From assembly GCF_000016285.1 (NCBI RefSeq), contig NC_011984.1, positions 1-64,000 of the forward strand: DNA of 64,000 nucleotides. The letters are read 5' to 3'. The translations under genes and the position numbers were made by a program. Source of the DNA: Allorhizobium ampelinum S4. Lineage in GTDB: Bacteria > Pseudomonadota > Alphaproteobacteria > Rhizobiales > Rhizobiaceae. Shown piece after piece: positions 1 through 7,499 of the stretch (its first letter is position 1; every line of letters starts with the position of its first letter). The notes beneath the pieces were generated by a model. The model was not told where the DNA came from and ran no database searches. It worked only from the letters and a program-made list of their open reading frames with translations.

Positions 1-57
1 TAACTATTGGTTAACTTTAAATATCTTGCAAAACACGATGGAATCGGTTGACCTATC

Positions 58-92
58 CACGGTAAATAGGTGTGTTTACGAAAATTACCGTG
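58..92. promoter_or_regulatory. Inverted repeat upstream of repA (possible RepA/RepB operator)
   Basis: A perfect 8-bp inverted repeat, CACGGTAA at 58-65 and TTACCGTG at 85-92, lies just upstream of the repA ribosome binding site. A weak -35-like TTGACC sits at 48-53. repABC operons are autorepressed by RepA (often with RepB) at an operator near the repA promoter; assigning that role to this repeat is inference from position and symmetry. Confidence 0.45.
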
Positions 93-108
93 TGTACGAG
101 AGGAAGTC

Positions 109-1308
109 GTGGAAAATCCGGCTCAGCTTCAGAAGGCTATTCATAAACTGATCGGCGCTCATGCCCGAGACCTGTCGGGGGCCTTGCATGAGCATCGTGT
201 GAAGCTGTACCCGCCGGAGGCGCGCAAAACCCTGCGCTCCTTCTCGTCGACGGAAGCCGCCAAACTTATTGGTGTCAATGACGGATACCTTCGCCACTTG
301 TCAATTGAGGGCAAAGGTCCGCAGCCCGAGATCGGAAACAACAATCGCCGCTCGTACACCATCGAGACGATCCAAGCCCTCCGCGAGTATCTCGATCAAA
401 ACGGAAAGAACGATCGGCGCTATTCACCCAAGCGCTCGGGTAAGGAGCATTTACAAGTCATCACCGTCGTCAATTTCAAGGGTGGTAGCGGAAAGACAAC
501 GACCGCAGCGCACCTTGCTCAATATCTTGCTTTGAATGGCTACCGTGTTCTTGCAATCGATCTCGATCCACAGGCCAGTATGTCGGCACTACACGGCTTT
601 CAGCCCGAGTTCGACGTCAAGGACAACGAAACTCTGTATGGCGCAATGCGGTACGACGAAGAACGTCGTCCGCTAAAGGACGTCATCAAGAAGACCTACT
701 TTACGAATCTCGATTTAGTCCCTGGGAATCTTGAGCTCATGGAGTTCGAGCATGACACGGCGAAAGTTCTCGGCTCCAATGATCGCAAGAATATCTTCTT
801 CACCCGAATGGATGAAGCCATTGCCTCCGTCGCCGACAGTTATGATGTTGTCGTTGTCGACTGCCCTCCCCAACTAGGCTTTTTAACGATTTCGGCACTC
901 TGCGCTGCGACTGCAGTGTTGGTAACCGTTCATCCTCAAATGCTCGACGTCATGTCGATGTGCCAGTTTCTTCTTATGACATCTGAGCTGCTCAGCGTCG
1001 TTGCCGATGCTGGTGGGAGCATGAATTACGATTGGATGCGCTACCTCGTCACGCGCTATGAGCCTGGCGACGGACCGCAGAACCAGATGGTGTCCTTCAT
1101 GCGGACGATGTTTGGAGACCATGTTCTCAATCATCCAATGTTGAAGAGCACCGCCATCTCCGATGCGGGGATCACCAAACAAACGCTCTACGAGGTTAGC
1201 CGCGATCAGTTCACGCGCGCGACCTACGATAGGGCGATGGAGGCTCTTGAGAACGTCAACTCTGAGATTGAACAGTTGGTCCACAAGGCGTGGGGAAGAT
1301 CGTCATGA
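109..1308 (+). CDS. repA: Plasmid partitioning protein RepA (ParA-type ATPase)
   Basis: First gene of the repABC operon. It encodes a ParA/MinD-family Walker-type ATPase that drives plasmid segregation with RepB and represses the operon. The N-terminal third carries a helix-turn-helix-like region; the deviant Walker A motif FKGGSGKTTTAAHLA lies at about residues 118-132, followed by AIDLDPQASMS and the Walker B-like VVVVDCPPQLG. I chose GTG at 109 because AGAGGAAG lies just upstream; the frame is open to a GTG at 70, but that start would run through the inverted repeat. The resulting 399 aa fits RepA proteins (about 400 aa). The stop overlaps the next small reading frame as ATGA, suggesting translational coupling. 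Confidence 0.95.
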   Translation: MENPAQLQKAIHKLIGAHARDLSGALHEHRVKLYPPEARKTLRSFSSTEAAKLIGVNDGYLRHLSIEGKGPQPEIGNNNRRSYTIETIQALREYLDQNGKNDRRYSPKRSGKEHLQVITVVNFKGGSGKTTTAAHLAQYLALNGYRVLAIDLDPQASMSALHGFQPEFDVKDNETLYGAMRYDEERRPLKDVIKKTYFTNLDLVPGNLELMEFEHDTAKVLGSNDRKNIFFTRMDEAIASVADSYDVVVVDCPPQLGFLTISALCAATAVLVTVHPQMLDVMSMCQFLLMTSELLSVVADAGGSMNYDWMRYLVTRYEPGDGPQNQMVSFMRTMFGDHVLNHPMLKSTAISDAGITKQTLYEVSRDQFTRATYDRAMEALENVNSEIEQLVHKAWGRSS

Positions 1309-1391
1309 AACGGTCGGCGAAAATAGAAAGTTGTCGGGCGACAACTTTTACCCCAATGCCCAATCAGTTTCTCCTGAAAGGAGCCGTCTAA
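1305..1391 (+). CDS. 28-codon minicistron between repA and repB (repD-like position)
   Basis: A 28-aa reading frame starts with an ATG overlapping the repA stop (ATGA) and ends with TAA overlapping the repB start (TAATG). GGGGAAG precedes it as a plausible ribosome binding site. It contains the first parS palindrome. Some Ti plasmids have a small repD frame between repA and repB that also contains RepB binding sites. This one may simply couple translation of repA to repB; no peptide function is claimed. Confidence 0.4.
   Translation: MKRSAKIESCRATTFTPMPNQFLLKGAV
1330..1345. promoter_or_regulatory. parS centromere site 1
   Basis: GTTGTCGGGCGACAAC, a 16-bp near-perfect palindrome matching the repABC parS pattern GTT-N10-AAC. 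It lies between repA and repB, inside the minicistron. RepB is expected to bind here for partition and for repression of downstream transcription. Confidence 0.85.
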
Positions 1392-2368
1392 TGGCTCGCA
1401 AGCACCTTCTGTCGGACCTGGTTCCTGCGAAGTTGTCGGCCGACAACTCTCCGACTGAAACGCCTCCATTGCCAGAGCAAAGCACCTTTAGTGCCCGTGG
1501 TGCTATCGGCGCGGTTTCACGATCAATCGAAATGCTGAAATCGCAATCTATCAGCGAGATCGACCCCGATCTGATTGATGCTCCCGATGTCACCGATCGC
1601 CTTGACGAAAGCGAAGAGCACTTCGAGGAATTCTCGGCGCAGATCAAGGAACATGGGCAACAGGTACCGATTTTGGTTCGGCCGCACCCAGCGACCGAAG
1701 GGCGGTACCAGATCGCTTATGGGCGCCGCCGACTGCGCGCTGTGAAAGCCGCCGGGCGGCTTGTCAAAGCGGCCATTCGGCAGATGACTGACGAGGAGCT
1801 TATTCTGGCGCAAGGCCAGGAAAACAGTGCGAGGAAGGACTTATCCTACATCGAGAAGGCTCTGTATGCCGCTGAGCTTGAGAGCCGAGGATATTCAAGG
1901 CAATTGATCATGGCGGCCCTCGGTGCGGACAAAGCTGCTGTATCCCACCTGATTTCCACAGCTGCCCGTATACCAGCCGATATTATTCGGATGATTGGCC
2001 CTGCGCCTAAAGCTGGACGCGATCGCTGGGTGGAACTCGCGAGCCGCTTTGAGCGGAAGGGTGTTTTGGAAAAAGTGCGCACGCACCTGCTAGGGCCACT
2101 GAAGGAAAAATCTTCTGACGAGAGGTTTGTGCGAGTGTTTGAGGAACTCGCTCCAGCTAAGAATTCCGCGCCGCGCGCCCGCGTATGGACGGCGGAGGAT
2201 GGGGTGAAAGCGGCAAAGGTCAGAGACGACGACAAGTCTCTTACGTTGATCATTGACAAGCGTGCGGCGCCGGAGTTCGGCAGCTACGTGATGACGATGC
2301 TACCTGAACTCTATCGATCCTACGTGAATGCCCGCAATGGCACCAACGGCGAAGAAGGGAGCAACTGA
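1391..2368 (+). CDS. repB: Plasmid partitioning protein RepB (ParB family)
   Basis: The centromere-binding partner of RepA. It is a ParB/Spo0J-type nuclease-fold domain protein followed by a helix-turn-helix and the RepB domain. The ParB signature is visible as QQVPILVRPHP, then IAYGRRRLRA, then AQGQENSARKDLSYIEKA, followed by an HTH (MAALGADKAAVSHLIS). I chose ATG at 1391 because AAAGGAG lies 8 bases upstream and the protein then begins MARKHLL, as typical RepB proteins do; the frame is open further upstream but overlaps repA. The length of 325 aa is normal. The second parS is embedded in the first codons of the gene. Confidence 0.95.
   Translation: MARKHLLSDLVPAKLSADNSPTETPPLPEQSTFSARGAIGAVSRSIEMLKSQSISEIDPDLIDAPDVTDRLDESEEHFEEFSAQIKEHGQQVPILVRPHPATEGRYQIAYGRRRLRAVKAAGRLVKAAIRQMTDEELILAQGQENSARKDLSYIEKALYAAELESRGYSRQLIMAALGADKAAVSHLISTAARIPADIIRMIGPAPKAGRDRWVELASRFERKGVLEKVRTHLLGPLKEKSSDERFVRVFEELAPAKNSAPRARVWTAEDGVKAAKVRDDDKSLTLIIDKRAAPEFGSYVMTMLPELYRSYVNARNGTNGEEGSN
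1432..1447. promoter_or_regulatory. parS centromere site 2 (inside repB)
   Basis: GTTGTCGGCCGACAAC, a perfect 16-bp palindrome 102 bp (start to start) downstream of site 1 and located within the 5' end of repB. Two close parS copies flanking the repB start are expected to bind RepB cooperatively. Confidence 0.88.
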
Positions 2369-2373
2369 GCAAA

Positions 2374-2422
2374 GAAAAAGCCCTCCGAAACAGCGTTCCG
2401 AAAGGCCTCTCTCAGTTTGGTC
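2374..2422 (-). ncRNA. Antisense counter-transcribed RNA (ctRNA) controlling repC
   Basis: The repB-repC intergenic region of repABC plasmids encodes a small antisense RNA of about 50 nt that blocks repC translation and sets copy number and incompatibility. On the minus strand a promoter (TTGACT, 17-bp spacer, GATTCT) lies at 2429-2457. It is followed about 50 nt on by a GC-rich hairpin (arms near 2379-2390 and 2394-2406, with G-U pairs) ending in a T-rich tract at 2371-2379. The ends are estimates from promoter and terminator positions. Confidence 0.75.
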
Positions 2423-2428
2423 GCTAAG

Positions 2429-2457
2429 AGAATCGCATTTCCCGGAATCGCAGTCAA
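2429..2457 (-). promoter_or_regulatory. Promoter of the repC antisense RNA
   Basis: On the minus strand, -35 TTGACT at 2457-2452 and -10 GATTCT at 2434-2429 are separated by 17 bp. The hairpin and T-tract expected for the ctRNA lie directly downstream. Confidence 0.6.
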
Positions 2458-2513
2458 GACATAACTGTCGTTTCGACAGGCGCTTTTGCTTTGCCTTTTG
2501 AAAGGTGAAGACA

Positions 2514-3833
2514 ATGACTGCTATAAATGTAACGACGCCCTTTGGGCGGCGGCCGATGACGCTCGGCCATATTGCAAGCCAGATGGCCGCAAAAGCGGTC
2601 GCGCCGGACACTGTCGCCCACAAGTGGCAGGTCTTCCAGCACATCCGTGAAACCCGAGAACTGATCGGCGCCACGGACCGATCGCTCACGATCTTGAACG
2701 CGCTGTTGACGTTTCACCCGGAAACGGCACTGACCGGAGATGCTGAGCTCATCGTGTGGCCGTCTAACGAGCAACTGACGGCACGGGCCAACGGCATGCC
2801 CGCTACGACGCTGCGTCGGCACATCGCCGTGCTCGTCGACTGCGGATTAATCATACGTCGAGACAGTCCCAACGGCAAGCGGTTCGCTCGCAAGGGCAGA
2901 GGAGGGGAGGTCGAGCAGGCCTACGGCTTCGATCTGTCGCCGATCGTCGCCCGAGCGGAAGAGTTCCAAGACCTCGCCCTAGCGGTTCAGGCCGAAAAAA
3001 AGGCCTTCCGAGTCGTGAAGGAGCGCCTCACACTGCTGCGGCGTGACATCGTCAAGATGATCGAAACAGGCATTGACGAGGGTGTCCCTGGGAACTGGGG
3101 ACGGGTCACTGAGACCTATCAGGGCATTATCGGCCGGTTGCCTCGCTCTGCGCCTCGCCAGCTAGTAGAGAGGATAGCGCAGGAGCTTCAGGAGCTCTGG
3201 ACGGACATCCGTGACGTATTGGAAACATTCACAAAAACACAGAATCTGGATGGCAATGAGTCCCATTCCGGTCGCCACATACAGAATTCAAATCCAGACT
3301 GTAAGTTTGAATCTGAATATGGCTTTCGAGAAAAAGATGAAGCGGGCGGCGACGCTGCGGAAACCGACAATGTGCGGAGCTTGCCGAAACGCGAGCTGCC
3401 CTTGGGGATCGTGCTAGATGCCTGCCCCGAAATGCGGGAACTGGCGCAAGGAGGGATAATCCGGCATTGGCGCGACTTGCTGGCAGCAGCGGAGCTTGCC
3501 CGGCCGATGCTGGGTATCAGCCCGAGCGCTTGGCGAGAGGCGCGAGAAACCATGGGTGAGCAGCACGCCACCATCACGCTGGCGGCGATCTATCAGCGGG
3601 CCGGCCAGATCAACAACGCTGGCGGTTATCTACGCAGCCTGACCGATCGGGCGAAGGGCGGGAAGTTTTCGACCTGGCCGATGGTCATGGCGTTGCTCCG
3701 GGCGAAGTTGGACGAGCGGAAACACGCGGCCAGCGCCGGAAAGCCGCGAACGGATGAATATCCCGAAGACGATAGCCGTGTCCACGTGTCGGAATCGCTT
3801 CTGAGAAGCCTTCAGAAGCCGAGATCGTGGTGA
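2514..3833 (+). CDS. repC: Replication initiator RepC
   Basis: The essential initiator of repABC plasmids, which acts at an origin inside its own gene. It has an N-terminal winged-helix DNA-binding region (SNEQLTARANGMPATTLRRH at about residues 83-102) and a C-terminal domain ending with the usual repeat-rich region (AGGYLRSLTDRA, near residue 370). ATG at 2514 is preceded by AAAGGTGA, better placed than the in-frame GTG at 2505; it gives 439 aa, normal for the family (about 400-440). Expression is probably limited by the antisense RNA upstream. It ends 5 bp from the convergent resolvase gene. Confidence 0.95.
   Translation: MTAINVTTPFGRRPMTLGHIASQMAAKAVAPDTVAHKWQVFQHIRETRELIGATDRSLTILNALLTFHPETALTGDAELIVWPSNEQLTARANGMPATTLRRHIAVLVDCGLIIRRDSPNGKRFARKGRGGEVEQAYGFDLSPIVARAEEFQDLALAVQAEKKAFRVVKERLTLLRRDIVKMIETGIDEGVPGNWGRVTETYQGIIGRLPRSAPRQLVERIAQELQELWTDIRDVLETFTKTQNLDGNESHSGRHIQNSNPDCKFESEYGFREKDEAGGDAAETDNVRSLPKRELPLGIVLDACPEMRELAQGGIIRHWRDLLAAAELARPMLGISPSAWREARETMGEQHATITLAAIYQRAGQINNAGGYLRSLTDRAKGGKFSTWPMVMALLRAKLDERKHAASAGKPRTDEYPEDDSRVHVSESLLRSLQKPRSW
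3215..3340. other. Probable oriV region (AT-rich stretch inside repC)
   Basis: The centre of repC contains an AT-rich stretch (runs such as CACAAAAACACAG, AATTCAAATC and TTTGAATCTGAATATGG) that stands out from the GC-rich flanks. In repABC plasmids the replication origin maps to an AT-rich segment within repC. The exact limits here are inference. Confidence 0.4.
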
Positions 3834-3838
3834 CCTCG

Positions 3839-4780
3839 CTACTCAGCGCCGGTCAAGTCGACGTCGGCGATCAATCCGGAACGTCGGGCGCGATCGATGA
3901 GGTTCTTCACGGAGGAGGGCGACCATTTGGAGCCGCCGCGTGGGGTGCGCTCATGCAGCTTTTCCAGCTGGGTGCCGATTTCGCGCAGCGTCAGGCCCGT
4001 GTTGGAGGAATGGATGCCTGCGACCAGCGTCATCAGCCGGTCCTCGGGCAGACGGGGAGGGGACTTGCGAAGCAAAGCCGGATCGGCCATGCGTTCCGCC
4101 ACCAGCCACCTCACCGCGCGACGAAGACGTTCGGGCGTCCAGTCAAGGCCGCGCTGCTTGAGCATGCGGGCGATATCGTCCCACGTGTGATCCGGCCGCA
4201 TGCGCCGAACGGTCGGAAGCCATTGGTTTGCGGAGGCCTGGACACGCTCGCCGTAAGCCGCTTTCTGCGCTGCGGTCATCCTCGCCAGCATATCAGGGCG
4301 TTTCTCGCGGATGCCGGGGTTGCCGGGCAACTTCCCCTTGGACTTCGCCGCTCTTATGCCAGCCTTCGTTCGTTCGGAGATCAACGCGCGTTCGAGCTGC
4401 GCCACAGCGCCGAGCACCTGCAGCGAAAACATTCCCTGTGGCGTCGATGTGTCGATGGGATCGTGCAGAGATCGGAAATGCGCTCCTCTCTCAGTCAGAT
4501 CCTCAATGACCTCGAGAAGATGGCTGACGGAACGCGCAAGGCGATCGAGCCGTACCACAACGAGCGTGTCGCCGGCGCCGATCTCGCGAACGAGTTTGGA
4601 AAGGGTAGGGCGGGCACGCGAGGCGCCGGATCCGTGTTCCTGGACGATCACATCGCACCCGGCCGATCGCAGGTCGATCTCCTGGGCTTCCGTCGCCTGC
4701 TCGTCCGTAGAGACGCGTGCATAGCCGATCAGCCGGCCCTGTGGTGGACGGGAAGCCCGATTGTTCGTGTTAGCGACCAT
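3839..4780 (-). CDS. Serine recombinase (resolvase/invertase family)
   Basis: A site-specific serine recombinase of 313 aa, probably resolving plasmid multimers or cointegrates. The catalytic domain starts with LIGYARVSTDEQ, whose Ser is the nucleophile, then has DTLVVVRLDRLARS and FSLQVLGAVAQLERALISERT, the usual arginine-rich active-site helix. An extended C-terminal region of about 120 aa, with helix-turn-helix-like segments, follows. Start at the ATG at 4780. It converges on repC, and a resolvase next to repABC is common. The gene appears intact. A large open frame on the opposite strand is its shadow. Confidence 0.9.
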   Translation of the reverse strand: MVANTNNRASRPPQGRLIGYARVSTDEQATEAQEIDLRSAGCDVIVQEHGSGASRARPTLSKLVREIGAGDTLVVVRLDRLARSVSHLLEVIEDLTERGAHFRSLHDPIDTSTPQGMFSLQVLGAVAQLERALISERTKAGIRAAKSKGKLPGNPGIREKRPDMLARMTAAQKAAYGERVQASANQWLPTVRRMRPDHTWDDIARMLKQRGLDWTPERLRRAVRWLVAERMADPALLRKSPPRLPEDRLMTLVAGIHSSNTGLTLREIGTQLEKLHERTPRGGSKWSPSSVKNLIDRARRSGLIADVDLTGAE

Positions 4781-5007
4781 TTGCAGCGCCTCAGGAGTGT
4801 GAAGGGCAGTTTTCCAAATGCAGAGGATAAGGATAAACGATCATTTGTGGACGTCTCTATTCAATGGGGCGGAATTTTTCGCATGCGGCACCGTCCCGTG
4901 ACGTCTTCCTCGTTGCCGTATATCTTGGGGCGGCACACCGCGAATTGGACCGCCGCTTGGAGGGTCAGTTCGCCCTCAGCCGGAACGGATCTAGGAGATC
5001 TCAGGTA

Positions 5008-5399
5008 ATGGGAAATGACGGTATGAAGCAAGTTGCGAAATGCTCATGCGGCAAGTTGTCGGCTGTTGCGACGGGCGAACCGCGCAAGGTTTCCGCCTGT
5101 CACTGTAAATCCTGCCAGCGCCGGACAGGCTCGCCATTTGGGGTGGCTGTCTTTTTCGAGCGTTCTGAGGTTGTCATCGCGGGGGAATCGCGAACATACG
5201 TCCGATCCGGGGATAGCGGAATGAATTTGACGTTTCACTTCTGCTCAGACTGCGGATCGTCCGTTTACTGGCTGCCGGAGTTCCGACCCGGCCTGGTTGC
5301 CGTTGCCTTGGGTGCTTCGAGGATGCAGAGCGGTTCGAACTGGACCAGAGCGTCTACAACGAGTCTGCTCATCCCTGGGTAAGTCTGCGAACCAAATAG
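5008..5399 (+). pseudogene. GFA/CENP-V-domain protein, frameshifted near the C-terminus
   Basis: A GFA-family (glutathione-dependent formaldehyde-activating-like, zinc-binding) protein. Zinc ligands are visible in CSCGKLS, ACHCKSCQRRTGSPFG and FCSDCGSSVYW. At about 5313 the frame breaks: the annotated frame reads into an unrelated tail and stops at 5382, whereas shifting by one base restores FEDAERFELDQSVYNESAHPW, a normal family C-terminus, stopping at 5399. This is best explained by a single-base deletion. The start may be the ATG at 5008 or at 5023. Loss of about 25 C-terminal residues may or may not abolish activity. Confidence 0.75.
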
Positions 5400-5431
5400 C
5401 ATCGCCGGATAGGGGAGGGCCAAGCGATAAC

Positions 5432-5590
5432 CCCTGCAGCCTAGGTTAAATTCATGCGAGAGCGATCCCGCCGTCGTTGATATCTGCGGGCCATCTCCGG
5501 AGACGCATGTCCCAGCTGCTTCTGGACACAGCGCTATCGACTCCGGCAGGGGAGGCGAGACGCGCCCGGAGCGGGTGAGATTCGACCGCA
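5432..5590 (-). pseudogene. Relic of a tyrosine recombinase C-terminus
   Basis: On the minus strand, two frames together reproduce the end of the intact recombinase at 7500-8633. HPLRARLASPAGVD parallels HSLRAGLASSAEVD. After a frameshift, VQKQLGHASPEMARRYQRRR parallels the same segment of that protein, followed by an in-frame stop where LTKAAGL would be. It contains the family's catalytic H-x-x-R and the final Tyr region but nothing upstream. It is a decayed second copy, now next to a KaiC-like relic. Confidence 0.7.
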
Positions 5591-5719
5591 TTGAGTGGAA
5601 GAGCTCACTCCATTTGGTCCAGCTTCTCCAACAAACCCTAAAGCATCTCGGCCGAGCCGTGGGTAAACGAGCTCGTCGTGAAGCTTCGATGACGCCATCG
5701 ACCATGATGCACCCGGATC

Positions 5720-6011
5720 GCGGAGGATAGCCCCGAACACGTCCGCCCGGTTGTGGAGAACCGGGATAGGCCTCAAACCGCCTCGTGAGAGGTTGGCAAA
5801 GGCAACCTGGTTGGCGAAGGTGGTCTCGCCCCCACCCCGGGTGACCCTCGATCATGTAGGACGCGTCCTCGACAAGGACGCCTCCAAGAATGCTGTCCAG
5901 ACGGGAAATGCCGGTTGATATTTTGGAAATTCGTTCATCGCGAAGGTCGTCCAGGATGTGGGGTTCGGCCGCACCGTAAAACCGGACGCGATTTTGCAGC
6001 AGTCGGGCCAC
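5720..6011 (-). pseudogene. Relic of a KaiC-like (RecA-superfamily) ATPase
   Basis: The minus-strand frame begins near 6011 and contains ISTGISRLDSILGGVLVEDA and MIEGHPG, the N-terminal signature of KaiC-like ATPases just before the P-loop. At the P-loop the frame is lost; a neighbouring frame continues ETTFANQVAFANLSRGG, where GKTTFAN would be expected, so the Walker A lysine is also changed. Similarity fades after about 90 further bases. It is non-functional. Confidence 0.6.
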
Positions 6012-6106
6012 ACAAAAGGCTTTATTTCTTGACGTGGGGAGCTAAGGTTCCCACGAGGGTAGGGCTCTTTCCATTCATTTTTATCAATACCATCCCGGGA
6101 TTTGTG

Positions 6107-7192
6107 ATGCCGATGACAGACAAAAACGAAACCGGCGATGGCGATGGAGCCGACGGTCACTTCCAGCGACCCGAAGCGGTCGTCGGAGCGGATAAGCCGG
6201 CGCACGACCCAGCCGCGTTCCTGGCTGCTATCATCGAATCGTCCGAGGACGCCATCGTCAGCAAATCCCTTCAGGGGATCATCACCACCTGGAACAAGGG
6301 CGCCGAGCGGCTTTTCGGATACAGCGCCGCAGAAGCTGTCGATAAGCCGGTTACGATTCTCATTCCGGAGGATCGGCTTGACGAGGAGCCGGCGATCCTG
6401 GCGCGGATTCATGCCGGGGAGCGCGTCGACCATTTCGAAACAATCAGGCGTCGCAAGGATGGCACCTTACTCGACATTTCGCTGACGATCTCGCCGATCC
6501 GCAACGGCGACGGCCAGATTATCGGAGCCTCGAAGATCGCCCGTGACATTTCGGACCGAAAACGCGCAGCCGAACGCCAGGATCTTCTGCTTCGGGAGAT
6601 GCATCATCGGGTCAAGAACCTGTTTGCCATCACCGGCAGCATCATCACGTTGGCGGCCCGCACCGCGCAGACGCCGGGCGAACTCGCGTCCTCAATGAAA
6701 GACCGTCTCGTGGCGCTCTCGCAAGCGCACGAGATGACACTTCCGAGCTTCACAGGCGACGAAGCATTTCAGGAGCGTTCCACGACCCTCTTCGAACTTT
6801 TGTCCAGCCTGCTTTCACCATACGGCGAGGGTGAGGAAGGGCGGTGGCGCCTTCATGGTGAAGACGCACCGATCAGCGCTGAGCGCGTAACGAGCCTTGC
6901 ATTGCTGTTTCATGAATATGCGACCAATGCCGTGAAATACGGATCACTCTCCAGTGTACAAGGTCGATTGGACGTGACGCTCGGCGCACGCGAGGAGAGC
7001 TTCGAGATTTCATGGTTGGAATCGGGCGGACGATCTTCCGGCAAACCAGAACCAACAAATGCGGGGTTCGGCACGAGGCTGGAACAGATGATCATCTGCA
7101 CCCTCAATGCAGAAGTTTCCAGAGATTGGCAGCCGCACGGCCTCCTGATCAAACTTTCAATGCCCCGCGCCGCTTTCGCCGCGCCAGTTTAG
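6107..7192 (+). CDS. PAS-domain HWE-family sensor histidine kinase
   Basis: A cytoplasmic sensor kinase of 361 aa from ATG 6107 (an ATG at 6113 is also possible). The N-terminal PAS domain (AAIIESSEDAIVSKSLQG through IIGASKIARDISDRK) is of the type common in rhizobial kinases. The HWE kinase core follows: H-box LLLREMHHRVKNLFAI, whose His is the phosphoacceptor, and N-box LALLFHEYATNAVKYGSL. No membrane segment is seen. HWE kinases usually phosphorylate single-domain regulators or general-stress regulators; no partner is adjacent. An upstream open extension to 5915 overlaps the KaiC-like relic and is unlikely to be coding. Confidence 0.88.
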   Translation: MPMTDKNETGDGDGADGHFQRPEAVVGADKPAHDPAAFLAAIIESSEDAIVSKSLQGIITTWNKGAERLFGYSAAEAVDKPVTILIPEDRLDEEPAILARIHAGERVDHFETIRRRKDGTLLDISLTISPIRNGDGQIIGASKIARDISDRKRAAERQDLLLREMHHRVKNLFAITGSIITLAARTAQTPGELASSMKDRLVALSQAHEMTLPSFTGDEAFQERSTTLFELLSSLLSPYGEGEEGRWRLHGEDAPISAERVTSLALLFHEYATNAVKYGSLSSVQGRLDVTLGAREESFEISWLESGGRSSGKPEPTNAGFGTRLEQMIICTLNAEVSRDWQPHGLLIKLSMPRAAFAAPV

Positions 7193-7287
7193 GCTTAGGC
7201 CTACGCAGACAGGTTGGTCACAGTGGAGTGGCCGATAGCAGGCGTGAGGCCGATCGTCTGCCAAATGCTGCGCCGCACAATATCCAC

Positions 7288-7316
7288 TTGAATTTTTGTG
7301 CGATGCGGCCTATGTT
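7288..7316 (+). promoter_or_regulatory. Promoter of the CCTCC-loop small RNA
   Basis: -35 TTGAAT at 7288-7293 and -10 TATGTT at 7311-7316 with an exact 17-bp spacer. The predicted transcription start is about 7323, directly before the first of three hairpins and a strong terminator. Confidence 0.65.
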
Positions 7317-7321
7317 GTTGT

Positions 7322-7436
7322 TACAAGGCCGCCCACCTCCTCCCGGGCCGCTTTGTCCGACTGGCAGCACTCCTCCTCCCAAGTTGTCAGTCATAATCGA
7401 AAGCCCGGTGCACCTCCTCCCGCACCGGGTTTTTTC
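7322..7436 (+). ncRNA. Small RNA with three CCUCCUCCC loops (alpha-r14/cuckoo-like)
   Basis: An intergenic unit with its own promoter and terminator folds into three successive hairpins, each exposing CCTCCTCCC in its loop. Hairpin 1 has arms 7325-7334 and 7345-7354 around ACCTCCTCCC. Hairpin 2 has arms 7359-7368 and 7383-7392 around CTCCTCCC. Hairpin 3 has arms 7404-7411 and 7422-7429 around ACCTCCTCCC and is followed by six T. Loops presenting this anti-Shine-Dalgarno motif are the hallmark of the rhizobial alpha-r14/cuckoo small RNA family, thought to pair with ribosome binding sites of many mRNAs. The structure and motif are seen directly; family membership is my assignment. Confidence 0.78.
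7404..7435 (+). terminator. Rho-independent terminator of the small RNA
   Basis: Perfect 8-bp stem CCCGGTGC/GCACCGGG with a 10-nt loop (ACCTCCTCCC) and a run of six T at 7430-7435. Confidence 0.9.
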
Positions 7437-7499
7437 GTTTCCTCGGGAGGCATGCTGGTCACCGATCTGATCGAGCGAGGGGAGGGGCCACGCTGGTTT

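Noticed and set aside
3827..5008. 393-codon open frame on the plus strand
   Set aside because: It is the antisense shadow of the serine recombinase gene at 3839-4780; the translation is Arg/Ala/Gly-rich and lacks motifs.
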